Assembly (NCBI GenBank): GCA_018343915.1
Contig: JABRWF010000003.1
Location: forward strand, 1,860,001-1,924,000
Reading direction: 5' to 3'
Source of the DNA: Agroathelia rolfsii
Lineage: Eukaryota; Basidiomycota; Agaricomycetes; Amylocorticiales; Amylocorticiaceae
DNA: 64,000 bases
Position 1 is the first letter of the stretch; each line of letters begins with the position of its first letter. Position numbers and translations under genes: made by a program. The notes under the pieces were generated by a model. It saw only the letters and a list, made by a program, of their open reading frames with translations. It had not been told where the DNA came from and did not search any database. This document shows, in pieces, positions 11,964 through 23,192 of this stretch.

Positions 11964-14062
11964 TCACACTAAGCGTGCCTTTCTGGCTTGTTCCAAGGCT
12001 GTGGCTGAGTCCCATGTTTCTATTGAGACATCAGTTCTATGCAGAGATAAGGCCATCAAGCTAATGAAGTACAACACGTGGTTAGAAAGGAAAAAAGGCG
12101 GCCACGAGGAAACGTACCGCGCCAATGTCATACGCTGGATGAGATCCTCAGCAGACATCGACTTGTCTTTTTGTCTTTCGGACACAAAAGCATTCTGGAT
12201 GTACTGTTCTGCTATATGAATAATTTACTCAAAAAGAGGCGGGTGGGAAACAGCGCACCTCCGCCGTTTCGTCCCTGACAGCAACTGTTCCACGCATGGA
12301 GCCAAGAATTAGAGCGCGGAAAGAGGCAAGCTTGTCTCTTGGCGGGAGACAAATTGATTCAGTGGGTTTGTATAGGTTAATATCCTCTTGTGGTTGATGA
12401 AGGATTGTGAATGTTGTCTGTGCCATAAATTCAGTCAAACACATTTGCAAGACAATTTCTTTGGAGTCACTCTACCTGGAAAAATGCACTCTTTTTCCCC
12501 TGACTCAAGACAACAAACCCAATGTCCGTAGGAAATGTGTACTGACTGAACGGGAATACGTAAGAAAGTGATTGAGACACCATCACTTCTTGCATAGCGC
12601 GAACATTTAGAACGCCTAATACATTATTTATGATCAGGAGTCTGTTGGAATACGGTCTAGTGTTAGCTAAGCTGTTATTCACCTTTCTCCATCAGTTTTC
12701 CTTCACTTATACCGGATTCTGTGATAATGAACTTGGAGCCCTGAGGGACTTGTAAGCGTCCTGCATGGAGGTCTTCGTCTTTACTCTCCGGTGAAAAGCT
12801 TTCTGCATTGAGCAGATCTAATGACAGTGAAAGGGTTTGATGATTAGGTAAGAGAATTTTTAGGAGTGAAGATATAGTCGGCGTAGAGGGACCATCTGTT
12901 GAAGGAAGGGGGAAATGAGATATTGTGAGGCTTGGTGGTAGTATAGGCGGTGTGCGCGATTGTCTGCAGTAAAAGAACGTGAATCAGGTGTTTTTACCGA
13001 GGAACAGAATAGTTTTTACACGCGAGCCAAAATAGCCAAAAGCAGCCACTGTGCTGTTATTTTATCCCCCGCTAATGCTTCGTCGGCAATCCAGGTGAGT
13101 AGTTCTTCATGAATTTTATCTGCATCAGGGACAGGATATGGTTGAGGAGCTACATGAAGGCTGTTGATAGTACATAATACATGGAGTGTCGGAACATCCA
13201 CAGGATCTGTAAAATCCGAGCACAACCTTAAGAAAAGCATGATCAGTAAAATGGACCTGCTGAGCGAGATATGAAACAAGACATACGACTCAGTAGTTAG
13301 GATCCCAATAAATGTTATTACATCTGTTGGTTTAAATGTCTCGTTGTCAGTATCGTATATCTTACCAAACGTGGTGAGTCAACGGCAAATGGATACAAAA
13401 ATGTAAAACTCACCTTGACCTGTACACCAATATGGGCCTGCAGCGGTGACGGGTATTTATGTGGCTGGGTGTTTGATGATTGTGGGGCTGGACGATCTGA
13501 GGTAGAGGAGCACGATGAATGAAGGAGATATCTCGGTATGAATATTTTTCACTCACCATAGGTAACACCATCTAATTCGTCTGCATACCACTCCGTTTCT
13601 CCAGGTACAGAAACGGCCCAGACAACTGTACATTCTCGAAAATGTGTATAGTCAAAATCACCTTCAAGATGGTTTTCGTTCTCGAGTTCGTGCATCAATC
13701 CCCAGCCGCCACATCTACCATTTGAGAGCTTTGCGATGTACATTTCTGGGGAGATCGAAGTGTCCTGAATCATACCACGGAATCGCACAAGAGACCGGTG
13801 GCGGTGAACCTCTGGTGGAGAGTGCACGTTTAAAATTGGGACCTTTTTTGGAAATGGATTCAGCCGCTTTTCTCTGATATTAGATCGAGGGGTTCCCCGA
13901 TGGCGTTCGAACCTCTTGTAGAGCATCGCGGGTGTTAAAGATTTCAGAAAAGTGGCGTGCGGCGATCTGAGGAAAGCTCGGATCGTCGCCTGAGCTGGCG
14001 TACAGCTCCAAGAGCCGTGCGGTCGGATCATTTACAGTATCTACAAGCAGAGAAGAAACCAT
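11964..14062 (-). CDS. MCMBP: Mini-chromosome maintenance complex-binding protein (MCMBP/ETG1 homologue)
   Basis: This nuclear protein binds MCM subunits and helps load or unload the replicative helicase and sister-chromatid cohesion. The start at 14062 opens MVSSLLVDTVNDPTARLLE. A splice then joins ...DALQE to VPILNV...SLVRFRGMIQD, the conserved family signature. Later exons give KVYD-like IYDTDNETFKPTDVITFIGIL, a weakly conserved middle with LHVLCTINSLHVAPQPYP, a domain with TDIGFVVLSQGKKSAFFQ, and the helical C-terminus with ERQKDKSMSAEDLIQRM, ending ...EQARKARLV. About nine exons all join in frame. The terminal intron (GTACGT...TAG) restores ...TLAR-LMALSLHR. The gene lies 233 bases downstream of the GPI1 stop on the same strand. 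Exon edges in the middle part are estimated. Confidence 0.87.
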
Positions 14063-14295
14063 CTTATTTTACAAAAAAAAAACCCCCGACAAGTGAAGAG
14101 ATGGTAAGAGTGGATCGATGTCACTGTGGCACTAAAGATGCTACGCGCGTCTTACTTAATAAGCGTTGCCACAAGCGCGTGTGTCACATTTATAACTCAA
14201 AGTGACATTTACACATTTGAATGAAATGGACATCCTGCGTCTCGTCGCACTTTAAGGGGTTTGGTTAAGTTTATATGAAAAGTGAAACATATAAT

Positions 14296-16736
14296 TCATG
14301 AAGCCTCAAGTTCATATTGTATAATAGACCGGGGTATTGGCGAGACGTATCTTCCAGCCAAGATCATTCCCACAAGTCTCAATGGATTGTAATACCCTGC
14401 AAGTTGCGACCATAGGCGAGCTTCAAGTTGAAGTCGTAGGAGATAGTTTAGTACATAAGTTGCAGTGGAATCAACGGTACTGTAGACTCACCATATTGCG
14501 CAAATATGGCCGAGAAAGGAACAGGATGACTCTATGAGCATAGATATTAGTTTACTTACCAAAGCACCAGCATTCTACCGAAACCCACCTTTACGACCAA
14601 TGATATCGGTCCATGAGGAGAAATCGGTTCCCTTGAAATGTAGATGCCTCCTGAGAGAAATATTAGATATTTCAAGAGTTGCGTAAGATATGGCACTGGA
14701 GTGGACGCAAACCTGGCCATCGCCATGGATCCTTGAATCTAAGCATGACCATGAAGAGAGGGAAGTGATTCATCAATGAGAGTAGAAGATCTAGGGATGC
14801 ATGAAGAAGCAGGATAACAAGTCGTAGCTTTTGAGAATATGTTAGTTAGTTGTAATGGTTTCTCGGATGGCCCCTTGGACCTTACCAGTGCAAATAAGAC
14901 ATAATAAATCAAGATAGTCGGGAACAGAAAGGCGACCAACGTGAAAAGCATTGTTCCGACAAGCAGCTGATCCACGTCGTAGTCCCATGAGTCAACACGA
15001 TTCCTGAGGGCGTTGTATCTTTTGCCTTGGGAGGAAACGCAGTGAGGCAGATAGAAAGGGGAATGGTGAGTGAAGGTATATACCACGAAAGAGATTCCAT
15101 AATGAACCCAAGATACGAAGGAATCCGGCATACACGACACTGGATAGCCAATAGCACAAGGTGATGTGTATCGTTAGGGCGCTCAAGGCGTCAGAAATCA
15201 TGGTTATGCCCAAGGTCGCGCCTCCCCAGGATGCCGCACCACATAAATTGATAATGACCGGAAGATAAGGTATTGTGACACGAATGTATGCTATCGGAGT
15301 ATTTGTGTCAAATTCATTTACTTGGTAGAAAATTAAGATGTACGCACTGCCTGACATAGAAACTAAAGCATGAAATGAGGATGCATAGAACTGGCTTAAC
15401 TCTGTGTTCAGCTTCAAGCCAGCGGGCCAATGGTTCAGCCATGCCAACGAATTGAGGATATTTTTAATTAGTAAAGTCTAAACGTGTTATTAGAATAGAC
15501 AGATTATAGTTATAATCTTGACACACTTCAATGACCTCTGTCATGATGGAAGTAAGAACTTCGTTATTCTCGGACAAAAATGCGCCAAGCGCATGTCCAA
15601 AAATCATATCGTTGAGAATGAGCCATATGAGATTGTAGAAACTAGAATAAATCGGTGAGACGACTTGGCATTTTTTTCGAGCAACGGGTTCGCAACTTGA
15701 CATATTTTATGGCATAGTCAGGAAGTGAGACCGAGCCACATTCGAATATCTCGGGGTAACGCCGAGAAAGAAAGACGGATTGTGATGCGCGTAGATGGAT
15801 TTGTTGGACTGATGGTAGCTATTCGATTGATATACAGAAAATTATGAAAGAGCATGTCTGTACCTGATGAAGGGACCAACGAGGCGGATAAAAATGCAGG
15901 TATTGTTATTCTTGATGGAGCGATTGCTATCCATTCGAGTACGACCATAATAGGTGTAATACTTAGCATCAAGGAGTCGAGTATTGGTCTCCAGTAGTCT
16001 CGCATCCTGTATTTTTTTTGTTCAAGACGACTCGTTTGGACGAGCTCTTCAATGGACCTTGAGGCATTGAACTTGATGACATAGATGGCATGAAAATGAA
16101 TTCCATATTGCATTGAATCTGTCTACATACATGTTCTACGACAACAGGCGAGAAACCGTTCGTCTGTGATGACATCAAGCCTTTAAAAGTGGATTGCGCA
16201 GTCAAATTCATGTGCAGTTGATACTGGCGGCCATGTGGGGGGTCGGACGGCCGAAAAGGCAGGACATCGAAAGAGTAAAACCTTAGACCTTTCCTAGGAT
16301 GACGAAAATAGAAGACAAATATGCCCCTTTTTCCGGAAGTGAGCTTCTTCTTTAGATGTGGACAGTTGCGTGGGACATTCACATGTAGAGTTTTGACAAT
16401 GTTCCCAGCGTGGGTTGCATTTCAAGTCTGGGATAGTCCAACCAGCGTTTGGCATGACCAATTATACATGGCTTCTTAAGGCCAGATATAGCCAAATAGG
16501 AGTCAGATATATTCAATTGCGCTTGCAATCTGGCATCTGCATCTTGAAACTTGGAGTCCGTTGCTGCATGAGGCAGGAGCACTTGTTGTTGACCAAAAGC
16601 ATAAATTCACCGAAGCCGATGGCAATAGCCCAGCAATGCAAACACATGGTTCCGTCCAGCCATAGCAGTAGCCTTCTCCATACAAATCAAGAGGCCAAAA
16701 GATGAATGAGGGAGAGTCTTTATTTTGAGCAGACAT
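14296..16736 (-). CDS. GPI1: GPI1 / PIG-Q subunit of GPI-GlcNAc transferase
   Basis: This multi-spanning ER membrane subunit belongs to the complex that adds GlcNAc to phosphatidylinositol, the first step of GPI-anchor synthesis. The start at 16736 opens MSAQNKDSPSFIFWPLDLYG, typical of fungal Gpi1 N-termini. Diagnostic segments follow: RGIFVFYFRHPRKGLRFYSF, the family core FYNLIWLILNDMIFGHALG, WPAGLKLNTELSQFYASSF, NRVDSWDYDVDQLLVGTMLF, and PLFMVMLRFKDPWRWPG. The last exons give SHPVPFSAIFAQY and LWSQLAGYYNPLRLVGMILA, with a stop at 14296. Eight or more short introns are required. The joins at about 16382 and at about 15700-15840 are the least certain. The protein is estimated at about 600 residues. 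It is divergent from HOOK across 116 bases. Confidence 0.88.
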
Positions 16737-16852
16737 GATGACGATGAGTGCATGAGAGAGAGCTAGAGCCGTTGTGGCGTCTGTGGCTGCAGCGGTAAAC
16801 AAGCCGCCTCGTCCGGGCCTGTTGGGAATCATATTCACCATCTACAAGCAGC
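16737..16852. promoter_or_regulatory. Compact bidirectional promoter, GPI1/HOOK
   Basis: Only 116 bases separate the two divergent start codons, so the two genes must share one promoter region or have overlapping transcription starts. No TATA box is evident in either direction. Confidence 0.7.
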
Positions 16853-19800
16853 ATGTCAACCTCTTTAACAGTAACAGACGCTGAACACAAGGAGGTCGAA
16901 GCATTTATTGCATTCTTTCGCACATTTGAGCTCGCTACACCTGTGAACGTGATCGAGGACCTCTGTGATGGCTCCATACTGTTCCAAGTCCTCTGTCTGG
17001 CGTGCGTCCAGCCTATGAGCACTTCGACTTGATGATCACAATGTTCTTATTATACTTTGGCCCCCAGAGATCCATCATACTTCAGCGGCTCTACAACAAG
17101 ACCAGCCCCGCCCGCATCAGACAACTGGGTTCTGTGCTTTAGCTTTCTCAAGCGTCTTTACCGCTTGATGACACAATACTTTGTTGATGTCCTACACAAC
17201 TCTACCGCAGGTCTTCAAGTGCCAGATCTCCAGGCGATGGCAAAGAGCCGAGATATATCTGCCACACTTAGCATGTGCAGGCTAACTATCGCAATCGGTG
17301 TCCAATGCGAGAAGAACAAGGATATCATAGACCGGATACGAGGGCTGGCCGAGACGGACCAACATACGCTGATGCGAGCAATCGAGCAGGTGATCTCACG
17401 CTCAAGAAGTTATGTATCGAATGATGTATCTCACTATGCTTAGATTGTGAAAGTATCCGCACCCTCAGGTCAATCAGCTGGAGAGGCCAGCATGACCGAG
17501 TACGAAATATCGCTATTTTCACGCGGACGATGTAACTCATGAATCACACAGAGACGACCACTATTACCAAATACAATCCGACAGGAGTAACCTTCTCTCC
17601 GAAAAGGAAACTCTAGAAAAGGTGTACCAAACCTTATTAGAAGAGCATCGGACGTTGCAGACCAGCTATGACGATATGCTCTCAGAGAAGGAAGAAATAG
17701 CAGCCCAGCTTCGCGAGGCTCGTCTGGATGCTGAAAGCGGCCGACGCAGTGACAAGCCCGACATTGCTCTACGTGCCGAGATAGATCGTTTACGCTCAGA
17801 TCTGTGAGTTTTTTCTCATTCGGTATAAGTTACTAAAAGGATAAAATTGCTAATATGGAAGGATGCGCCAGTCAGAAGAGCGAGGATAACTTAGCTATGG
17901 CAGAATCTGAAATCGAAAAACAGACGTCACATATAAGCGACCTAACACGCAAAATCGAAGAATTGCAGGTACAAGCAGACCAGGCAGTTAAGCTCAAAGA
18001 CCAAGTGGACGAGTATGTTATATGAATATATTTTCAATCATTGGCTTCTCCTACTTAAAATATTCCTCTGCAGGCTTCGTCATGCAACAGATAAATTGCA
18101 AAAGAACGAAAATGTGATGGAAAAGTACAAAAAGAAACTCCAAGAAGGCGCCGAGCTTCGACAACGCCTAAAGGTATATTCTTATGAAGTCTCCTACCTT
18201 CATTACAGCTCAAAGCTTGTGTTCATTCCTTCTAGTCCCTCGAGAAGCAAAACGCAGATCTTGTTGACAAGAACGCTTCGCTCGAAGAGGAGTATCGTCG
18301 CGTTGCCGGCTTCAAGCCACTCATGGAATCGTACAAAAACCAAATCGCGGACCTAGAGACCAAGAACTCATTGCGAAGCCAGGAGAATGACAAACTGCAA
18401 TACGAGCTCGACCAGACGCGCACAAAGCTCAAGATCATGACGGAAGAGCGCGCCAAGGACTCTGAGACGCTAGAGCTCTATCAAGAACGTGTTCGTGAGC
18501 TAGAGCTGGCCTCCCACAGGCCGGTGCCTAAACCCGTACGAAACATCCCCGCGAGCGAGAGCGAGCCTGGCGTACCAACATTCGTGGCGGATGCGTTGCA
18601 GCAAGAAACGCCCGCGCAAGAGGAAGAGGAAGAGGATGAGGAGGCGGACATGGACCAGGGTCTCGGTGGCGAGCTCGACGACGCCATCACGGGCACAACG
18701 ATGACGGATTTGAAGTTGCAGATCAGGAAGCTCAAGCGTGAGCTCGAATCTGGAAAACAGAATTCGGCGGATGCAAGTCGCGTGCTAGTCTTGGAGAACT
18801 TGCTTGAAGACGCGAATAAGATGAAGTCGCGGTACGAAGCGGATTACCTGGCGGCACATCGTGAGAAGCTCGTCCTTCAAAGTAATCTGGAGGAGATCCG
18901 AAGTGGAAAGTCTATGGGTGACGGGTGAGTTACGCTTTTGATATTGTAGGAGGACAATAGTATGCTGATATTAAGTTGTAGAACCGAGGCGGCAATTGCT
19001 TTACGCCAAAGACTGAACGAGACTGTCGAAGAGCTCGATCAGCTGCGCAAGGAGCATGCTGAACTCTCTGTAAAATGTGATAGTCAGGCTCAAGAGCTTA
19101 CAGTGGCAAAATCTGATCGTATGTGGCATAAATCATGATGTTCTTTGTTGGTCCTCATGAGGAATTAACTCTTTGCAGTACACCTTGTGAACAAGGACCA
19201 ATTGGACATACTCGCACAGCTCCGCGAGTCCGTCAACGAAGACAAGGCTGGTCTCGAATCTGAGGTCGCACAATTGCAGGACCAGATCAAGGAGCTCGGC
19301 GACAAAAATAAAATGCAGCTCGAGCAGATCAATGCGCTTCTCTTGGAGAAGGTTAGCTTACAGAGCGAGGGTATCGACCAAAGAGAACGTGCACTGCAGC
19401 GCGAACGTGATCTCGGGTAAATTGTGCTTGGAATTGTCATGGTGAATTTGATTACTAATCGGTATTGCTACTTTCAAGTGATCTGCGTGCTTCTCTATCA
19501 GGAAAAGACATTCCTGAAGATATCAAAACACGGCTACTTTCACTGCACGAGGACAATGTCAATTTCAAAGAGCAGAACAAGACTTTGGCTGAGAAGCTCA
19601 CCAAAGCTAGACAGGTAAAATCAATTACATCTCTCCTGATGCATACTCGCTGATATGTTCTAATAGTTTATTAAAAATCAAGACAAGCTATTCAAAGAAG
19701 AACAAGCAAAGTTGGGTCGTACTTTGCCAGAGGTAAGTACCATTTCCTGCGATCACCAGAACAAATCATTTATTGCTTTTCTTAGGGTGTTCTCGACGAG

Positions 19801-20112
19801 GCCGCGGCAAGCTTCAAATCGCAGATCAAGATTCTCGGGGAAGAGGTTGCGAGACACAAGCGCACTCTTATGGATATGACGAAACGATATAACCGCGAGC
19901 AGGAGCTTATGTTGAGTGCCATTCACAATCTTTCCATGCAAGTAACGCGTGGCCATCTCGGTCCCTCGAGGAGTGGCACTCAACCCGCTAGTTGGCTGGC
20001 ACAGCAGCGGAAACAGGTTAGTCTACTCTTTTTCAAAGCTCTTTTTTTTATTTTATATAACCTAATGCCAAACTTTTCTTAGGCCGCTCGGATAGAACGT
20101 CAGGTTTTGTAA
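16853..20112 (+). CDS. HOOK-family dynein-dynactin adaptor
   Basis: Fungal Hook proteins (HookA, Hok1) tie early endosomes to dynein and kinesin-3 for microtubule transport. The chain begins MSTSLTVTDAEHKEVEAFIA and the first exon ends in the HOOK-domain signature LCDGSILFQVLCLA. Intron 17002-17067 joins it to DPSYF...NWVLCFSFLKRLYRL, and the domain closes with QHTLMRAIEQ (about residue 157). The rest is long coiled coil. It includes the Hook-conserved LRHATDKLQKNENVMEKYKK, an acidic Glu-rich linker near 18615-18650, and a final helix ending ARIERQVL. About twelve exons give roughly 850 residues. The acceptor at 17870, past a tempting one nearer 17862, is needed to avoid a stop. C-terminal FTS/FHIP-binding features are not obvious. 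Confidence 0.88.
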
Positions 20113-20456
20113 AATTGCTTGGTTTATAGCTTTGTTTTCATGCCCGCCATTCTGTGCGGATTATTACCATCTTGGTTCCTGGGGCATCACGATTTTCTAC
20201 TGGCATATACCCCTGTATTTACACACATGATTTTTTTCTGCATTTAATGTTTCAGATTGGGTTACGACGACGAGTCGTCACAGTCACGAGTCACGCAGAG
20301 AGCGTAACACGATTCTGCATTACGAAGAATGTCCATAGTGATGAGAATTACAGTGCGAACAAAGCGGGTAGGTAGCTATAAATATCAGATAAGCGCAGCA
20401 GAAGAAGTCAAAAATATCGTAGTTTAATCCTCGTATTGTCTACACGCACACACAGC
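20113..20456. other. Convergent intergenic spacer, HOOK/CDC50
   Basis: No gene is seen. The stretch should contain the 3' UTRs and terminators of both convergent genes. No clear hairpin or polyadenylation signal stands out. Confidence 0.5.
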
Positions 20457-21961
20457 CTATTGCTGATTCCAGGAAAGGAGGGACATGTCGCCAAGGCGCC
20501 TGAAGAAGGATGTAAGATACATGCACTTACATACACAACTTTGAAAAGAAAAAGACATACCTTGGCTTTACAAGATGTCGGACAGTACCCAGGATTCCAA
20601 GAAGGATGAAAAGAGCAGATGCGGCCACGTAAGCCCAACCGAGGAACGGATTCTTGCCGCCTATCCATGAGACTGTCGAGATGACAATGGATTTTGTACC
20701 ACCATACGGCAGTACTGGGAAGTCTTTTAAACATACATGAGCTCTATAGGATGCATCTAGATAGAAACGGCTAAAAACGCACTCAAGGTCACGTTAACAT
20801 GATATGTGCCGCTCTGTAGCGTATCTTGATTGTTGCGGCCATAAAGTTTCGAGAACGTAGGGAGACCAGCGATACGCATCCAATTCTGGAAATGTTCGTC
20901 CGCTTGAAGGTTTGGAGGTGGGTTGTCCGTCGTGTAGTTGTTGGGGTAGCGCGCGGCCCAATTCGGCGGTGGCACGATTTGATCGAGAGAATATTCCGTC
21001 GAAGCTGCGTACTTCTTGGCCTCGCCTGGCCAGGCGATGCCCGTCTGTGAGAATGTATAGAGTGTTGAACTGGGGCTTCCAGGAGAGTTTACAAAGGTGA
21101 GATTAGATAGAGTATCTGTAGAAGATGTAAGAAAAATCGTGTTCTCTCGACGCAGGATCCACAGCATACCGTTGAAAATGGAGTTAGCAATGAGACCACA
21201 GGGATAGATGATTTTACCGTCACTTGTCGTCCCTAAAGGCTTGCAATCGCCCTTAGATATTGTGCTAGAGCTAACAGCCTGGCCTTTCAACTGATTCGAG
21301 TCCATGCTCTTAACATAGCGCCGGTGGTTCTGGTAGAATTTGGTAAGGCGATAATACATAAATATGGGGCCCTTGAGGTCAGCGGGCACATTAAATTGGA
21401 TGACGCATTGGCCTTGGCTGAACAGTTGGTTGGTATTGTTGGGGACAAATGCATAGGAAGGGGCGGGGAAAGTCAGTTTGTCATCGGATGATGATAGCCG
21501 GTAAGAATAACTGGAGCTAGGCATCTCAGAGAATTCGAGAGAGTCGGACGAGGACTGATTCGAGAGCTTTTCGCACTGGGTGTAATCTAGGGTAATTTCG
21601 CTGACCTAGGTTAAGATGTCGTTGGTCAGCTCTCCTCTCGTCATAGATAGTAGAAGAAAGCCTATTACTTGACCACTACCCCATAACAGCAGAGCACCTA
21701 TAGGAGCAAAGAGGATACCAACAATAAAGAATGTGGGGAGGACAACTCTAGGAATAAGGATAGGCTGCCAGGCCTTTAGCCGTTGTTGCTTAAACGCAGT
21801 ATCTAGTAAGAACAGTCGGTCTGCTGTCTGACGAGCTGAAGAAGGCAGTAACAACACGCACTCGCTGGTTTCTTCCAGCCTCCTTTCTCTTTCTTTACGG
21901 AATCATCACTTGGGTCGCTTTCGCTATTCCTGTTTCGACTGCCTCGATTAAGGAGTCCCAT
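20457..21961 (-). CDS. CDC50/LEM3-family subunit of P4-ATPase lipid flippase
   Basis: CDC50 proteins are required for ER exit and activity of P4-ATPases, which move phosphatidylserine and phosphatidylethanolamine to the cytosolic leaflet. The start at 21961 ([20 protein letters not shown]) leads, after one intron, into [20 protein letters not shown] and a first membrane helix with [16 protein letters not shown] large lumenal domain carries IMYYRL-type [30 protein letters not shown], and several N-x-S/T sites. The final exons give [32 protein letters not shown] and the second helix, ending [14 protein letters not shown]. All four introns splice in frame. This is a normal family length with no lesion. 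Confidence 0.92.
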
Positions 21962-22249
21962 TTTGAAAGAGATGAGCTTGTATGTAGATGAAAGCTAAGC
22001 GTCTGAACTGGAGCAGTAATTGCTCTCTGATCCCGCTGTGCCAGTGGCAACTGATGTGGCTGATGGCTGTGCTGGGTGGCTGAAGCTGTGGCCATCTTTT
22101 GTCGTTGCCGACGATGGCCGGTTCTCAGCGCGACCTCAGCTCTCAGCTGATACGATTTCGGAGTCCTTTTCAGCCCTTTACTTCCTCTTCTCAAGCTTGC
22201 CTTGAGTACCGACGGCCAGCCGGCATAGTCTAGTGGACCGGTAGGTAGG

Positions 22250-22302
22250 AGTGACCCCGAAAGGGGTCGCGTGATAGGATTAGAGGGTCACGTGATAGCT
22301 TA
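22250..22302. repeat. Hairpin plus imperfect direct repeat
   Basis: A 6-bp perfect stem GACCCC/GGGGTC closes on a GAAA loop (about 22254-22269). The right arm continues into GGGGTCGCGTGATAG, repeated imperfectly about 26 bases later as AGGGTCACGTGATAG. The second copy carries CACGTG, an E-box-like palindrome. It could be a transposon end, a binding-site pair, or chance. Confidence 0.55.
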
Positions 22303-23112
22303 GTATTTAGGGCCGTGTGGCCACCTCATGTACCTACATCTGCACTTGTACCGTACTACAACGGTTATTCACTCGTGTTAGGTCCTCTAGGATCCCTTTG
22401 GGAGACCCCCAAGGCCTCTCCACTAGTAAAAGCCAGACCATTTTCTGGTATATGATGTACCCAAATATGACTGATCACGGTCACGACTCATGCATGTCCT
22501 AGGTACATAATACTATACTGAAATTTCGCTTTTTATCACCATCGTGGTGATACCTTTGTCATTGGTAGCGACTTCCATGGGCAAATCACAAGCCTTGTAG
22601 ACTCCTTCAAGCACACCCTCGCATTACTCATAAGCCTCAGCACTCTGATTCTCTCCATCTCGGATTTGATACAGATATGTATATATCTCGTCTGGCACAC
22701 AGTAGTCAGATTCTTATGGTTCGCTGCCGCGAGGGAGCGCTAAATCTACGTCCATGGCAACAAAATTACAAAAGAGTTCTTGAACTTGAGCACGACTCAT
22801 AAACAAGAAGTCGATGCATGTGGTCATTAATTTCAAGTCGGTGCCGATCCCGGCCCTTAGACTAGCCTATTGTATCATTCTCGGACGGTGTGTGTACAAG
22901 ATTCCCCATCATTGTCGGTATTCTATTTCCAACCTGGTAGAATTATTTTTCAACGCGATGTCATGGCCACGCCTGTTTTGGTCATGCATGGGTTCCAAAG
23001 CCATGCAGTCGCGCATTTATGCTTGCATAGTATCATCACTACAACCTGATAGCGCGATCCTCCGTGCGCCTTAACCTTTTACGGACTAGATATTTCTCGG
23101 ACCGCGTAAACG

Positions 23113-23119
23113 TATATAA
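23113..23119 (+). promoter_or_regulatory. TATA box of the adenylate-forming reductase
   Basis: TATATAA lies 73 bases before the ATG at 23193, a plausible fungal TATA position. A strong TATA box suggests regulated rather than constitutive expression. Confidence 0.6.
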
Positions 23120-23192
23120 TCACCGCTTTACATGGATGGACGCAATTCGCTTCGTTTCTCTTTGATATTATCCCCACTCACGCTAGCTCACC

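Larger units (their letters stand above)
21962..23192. other. Divergent intergenic region, CDC50/reductase
   Basis: This 1.2-kb stretch has no supported gene. It contains the inverted and direct repeats at 22250-22302 and a TATA box for the reductase near its right end. Confidence 0.5.
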
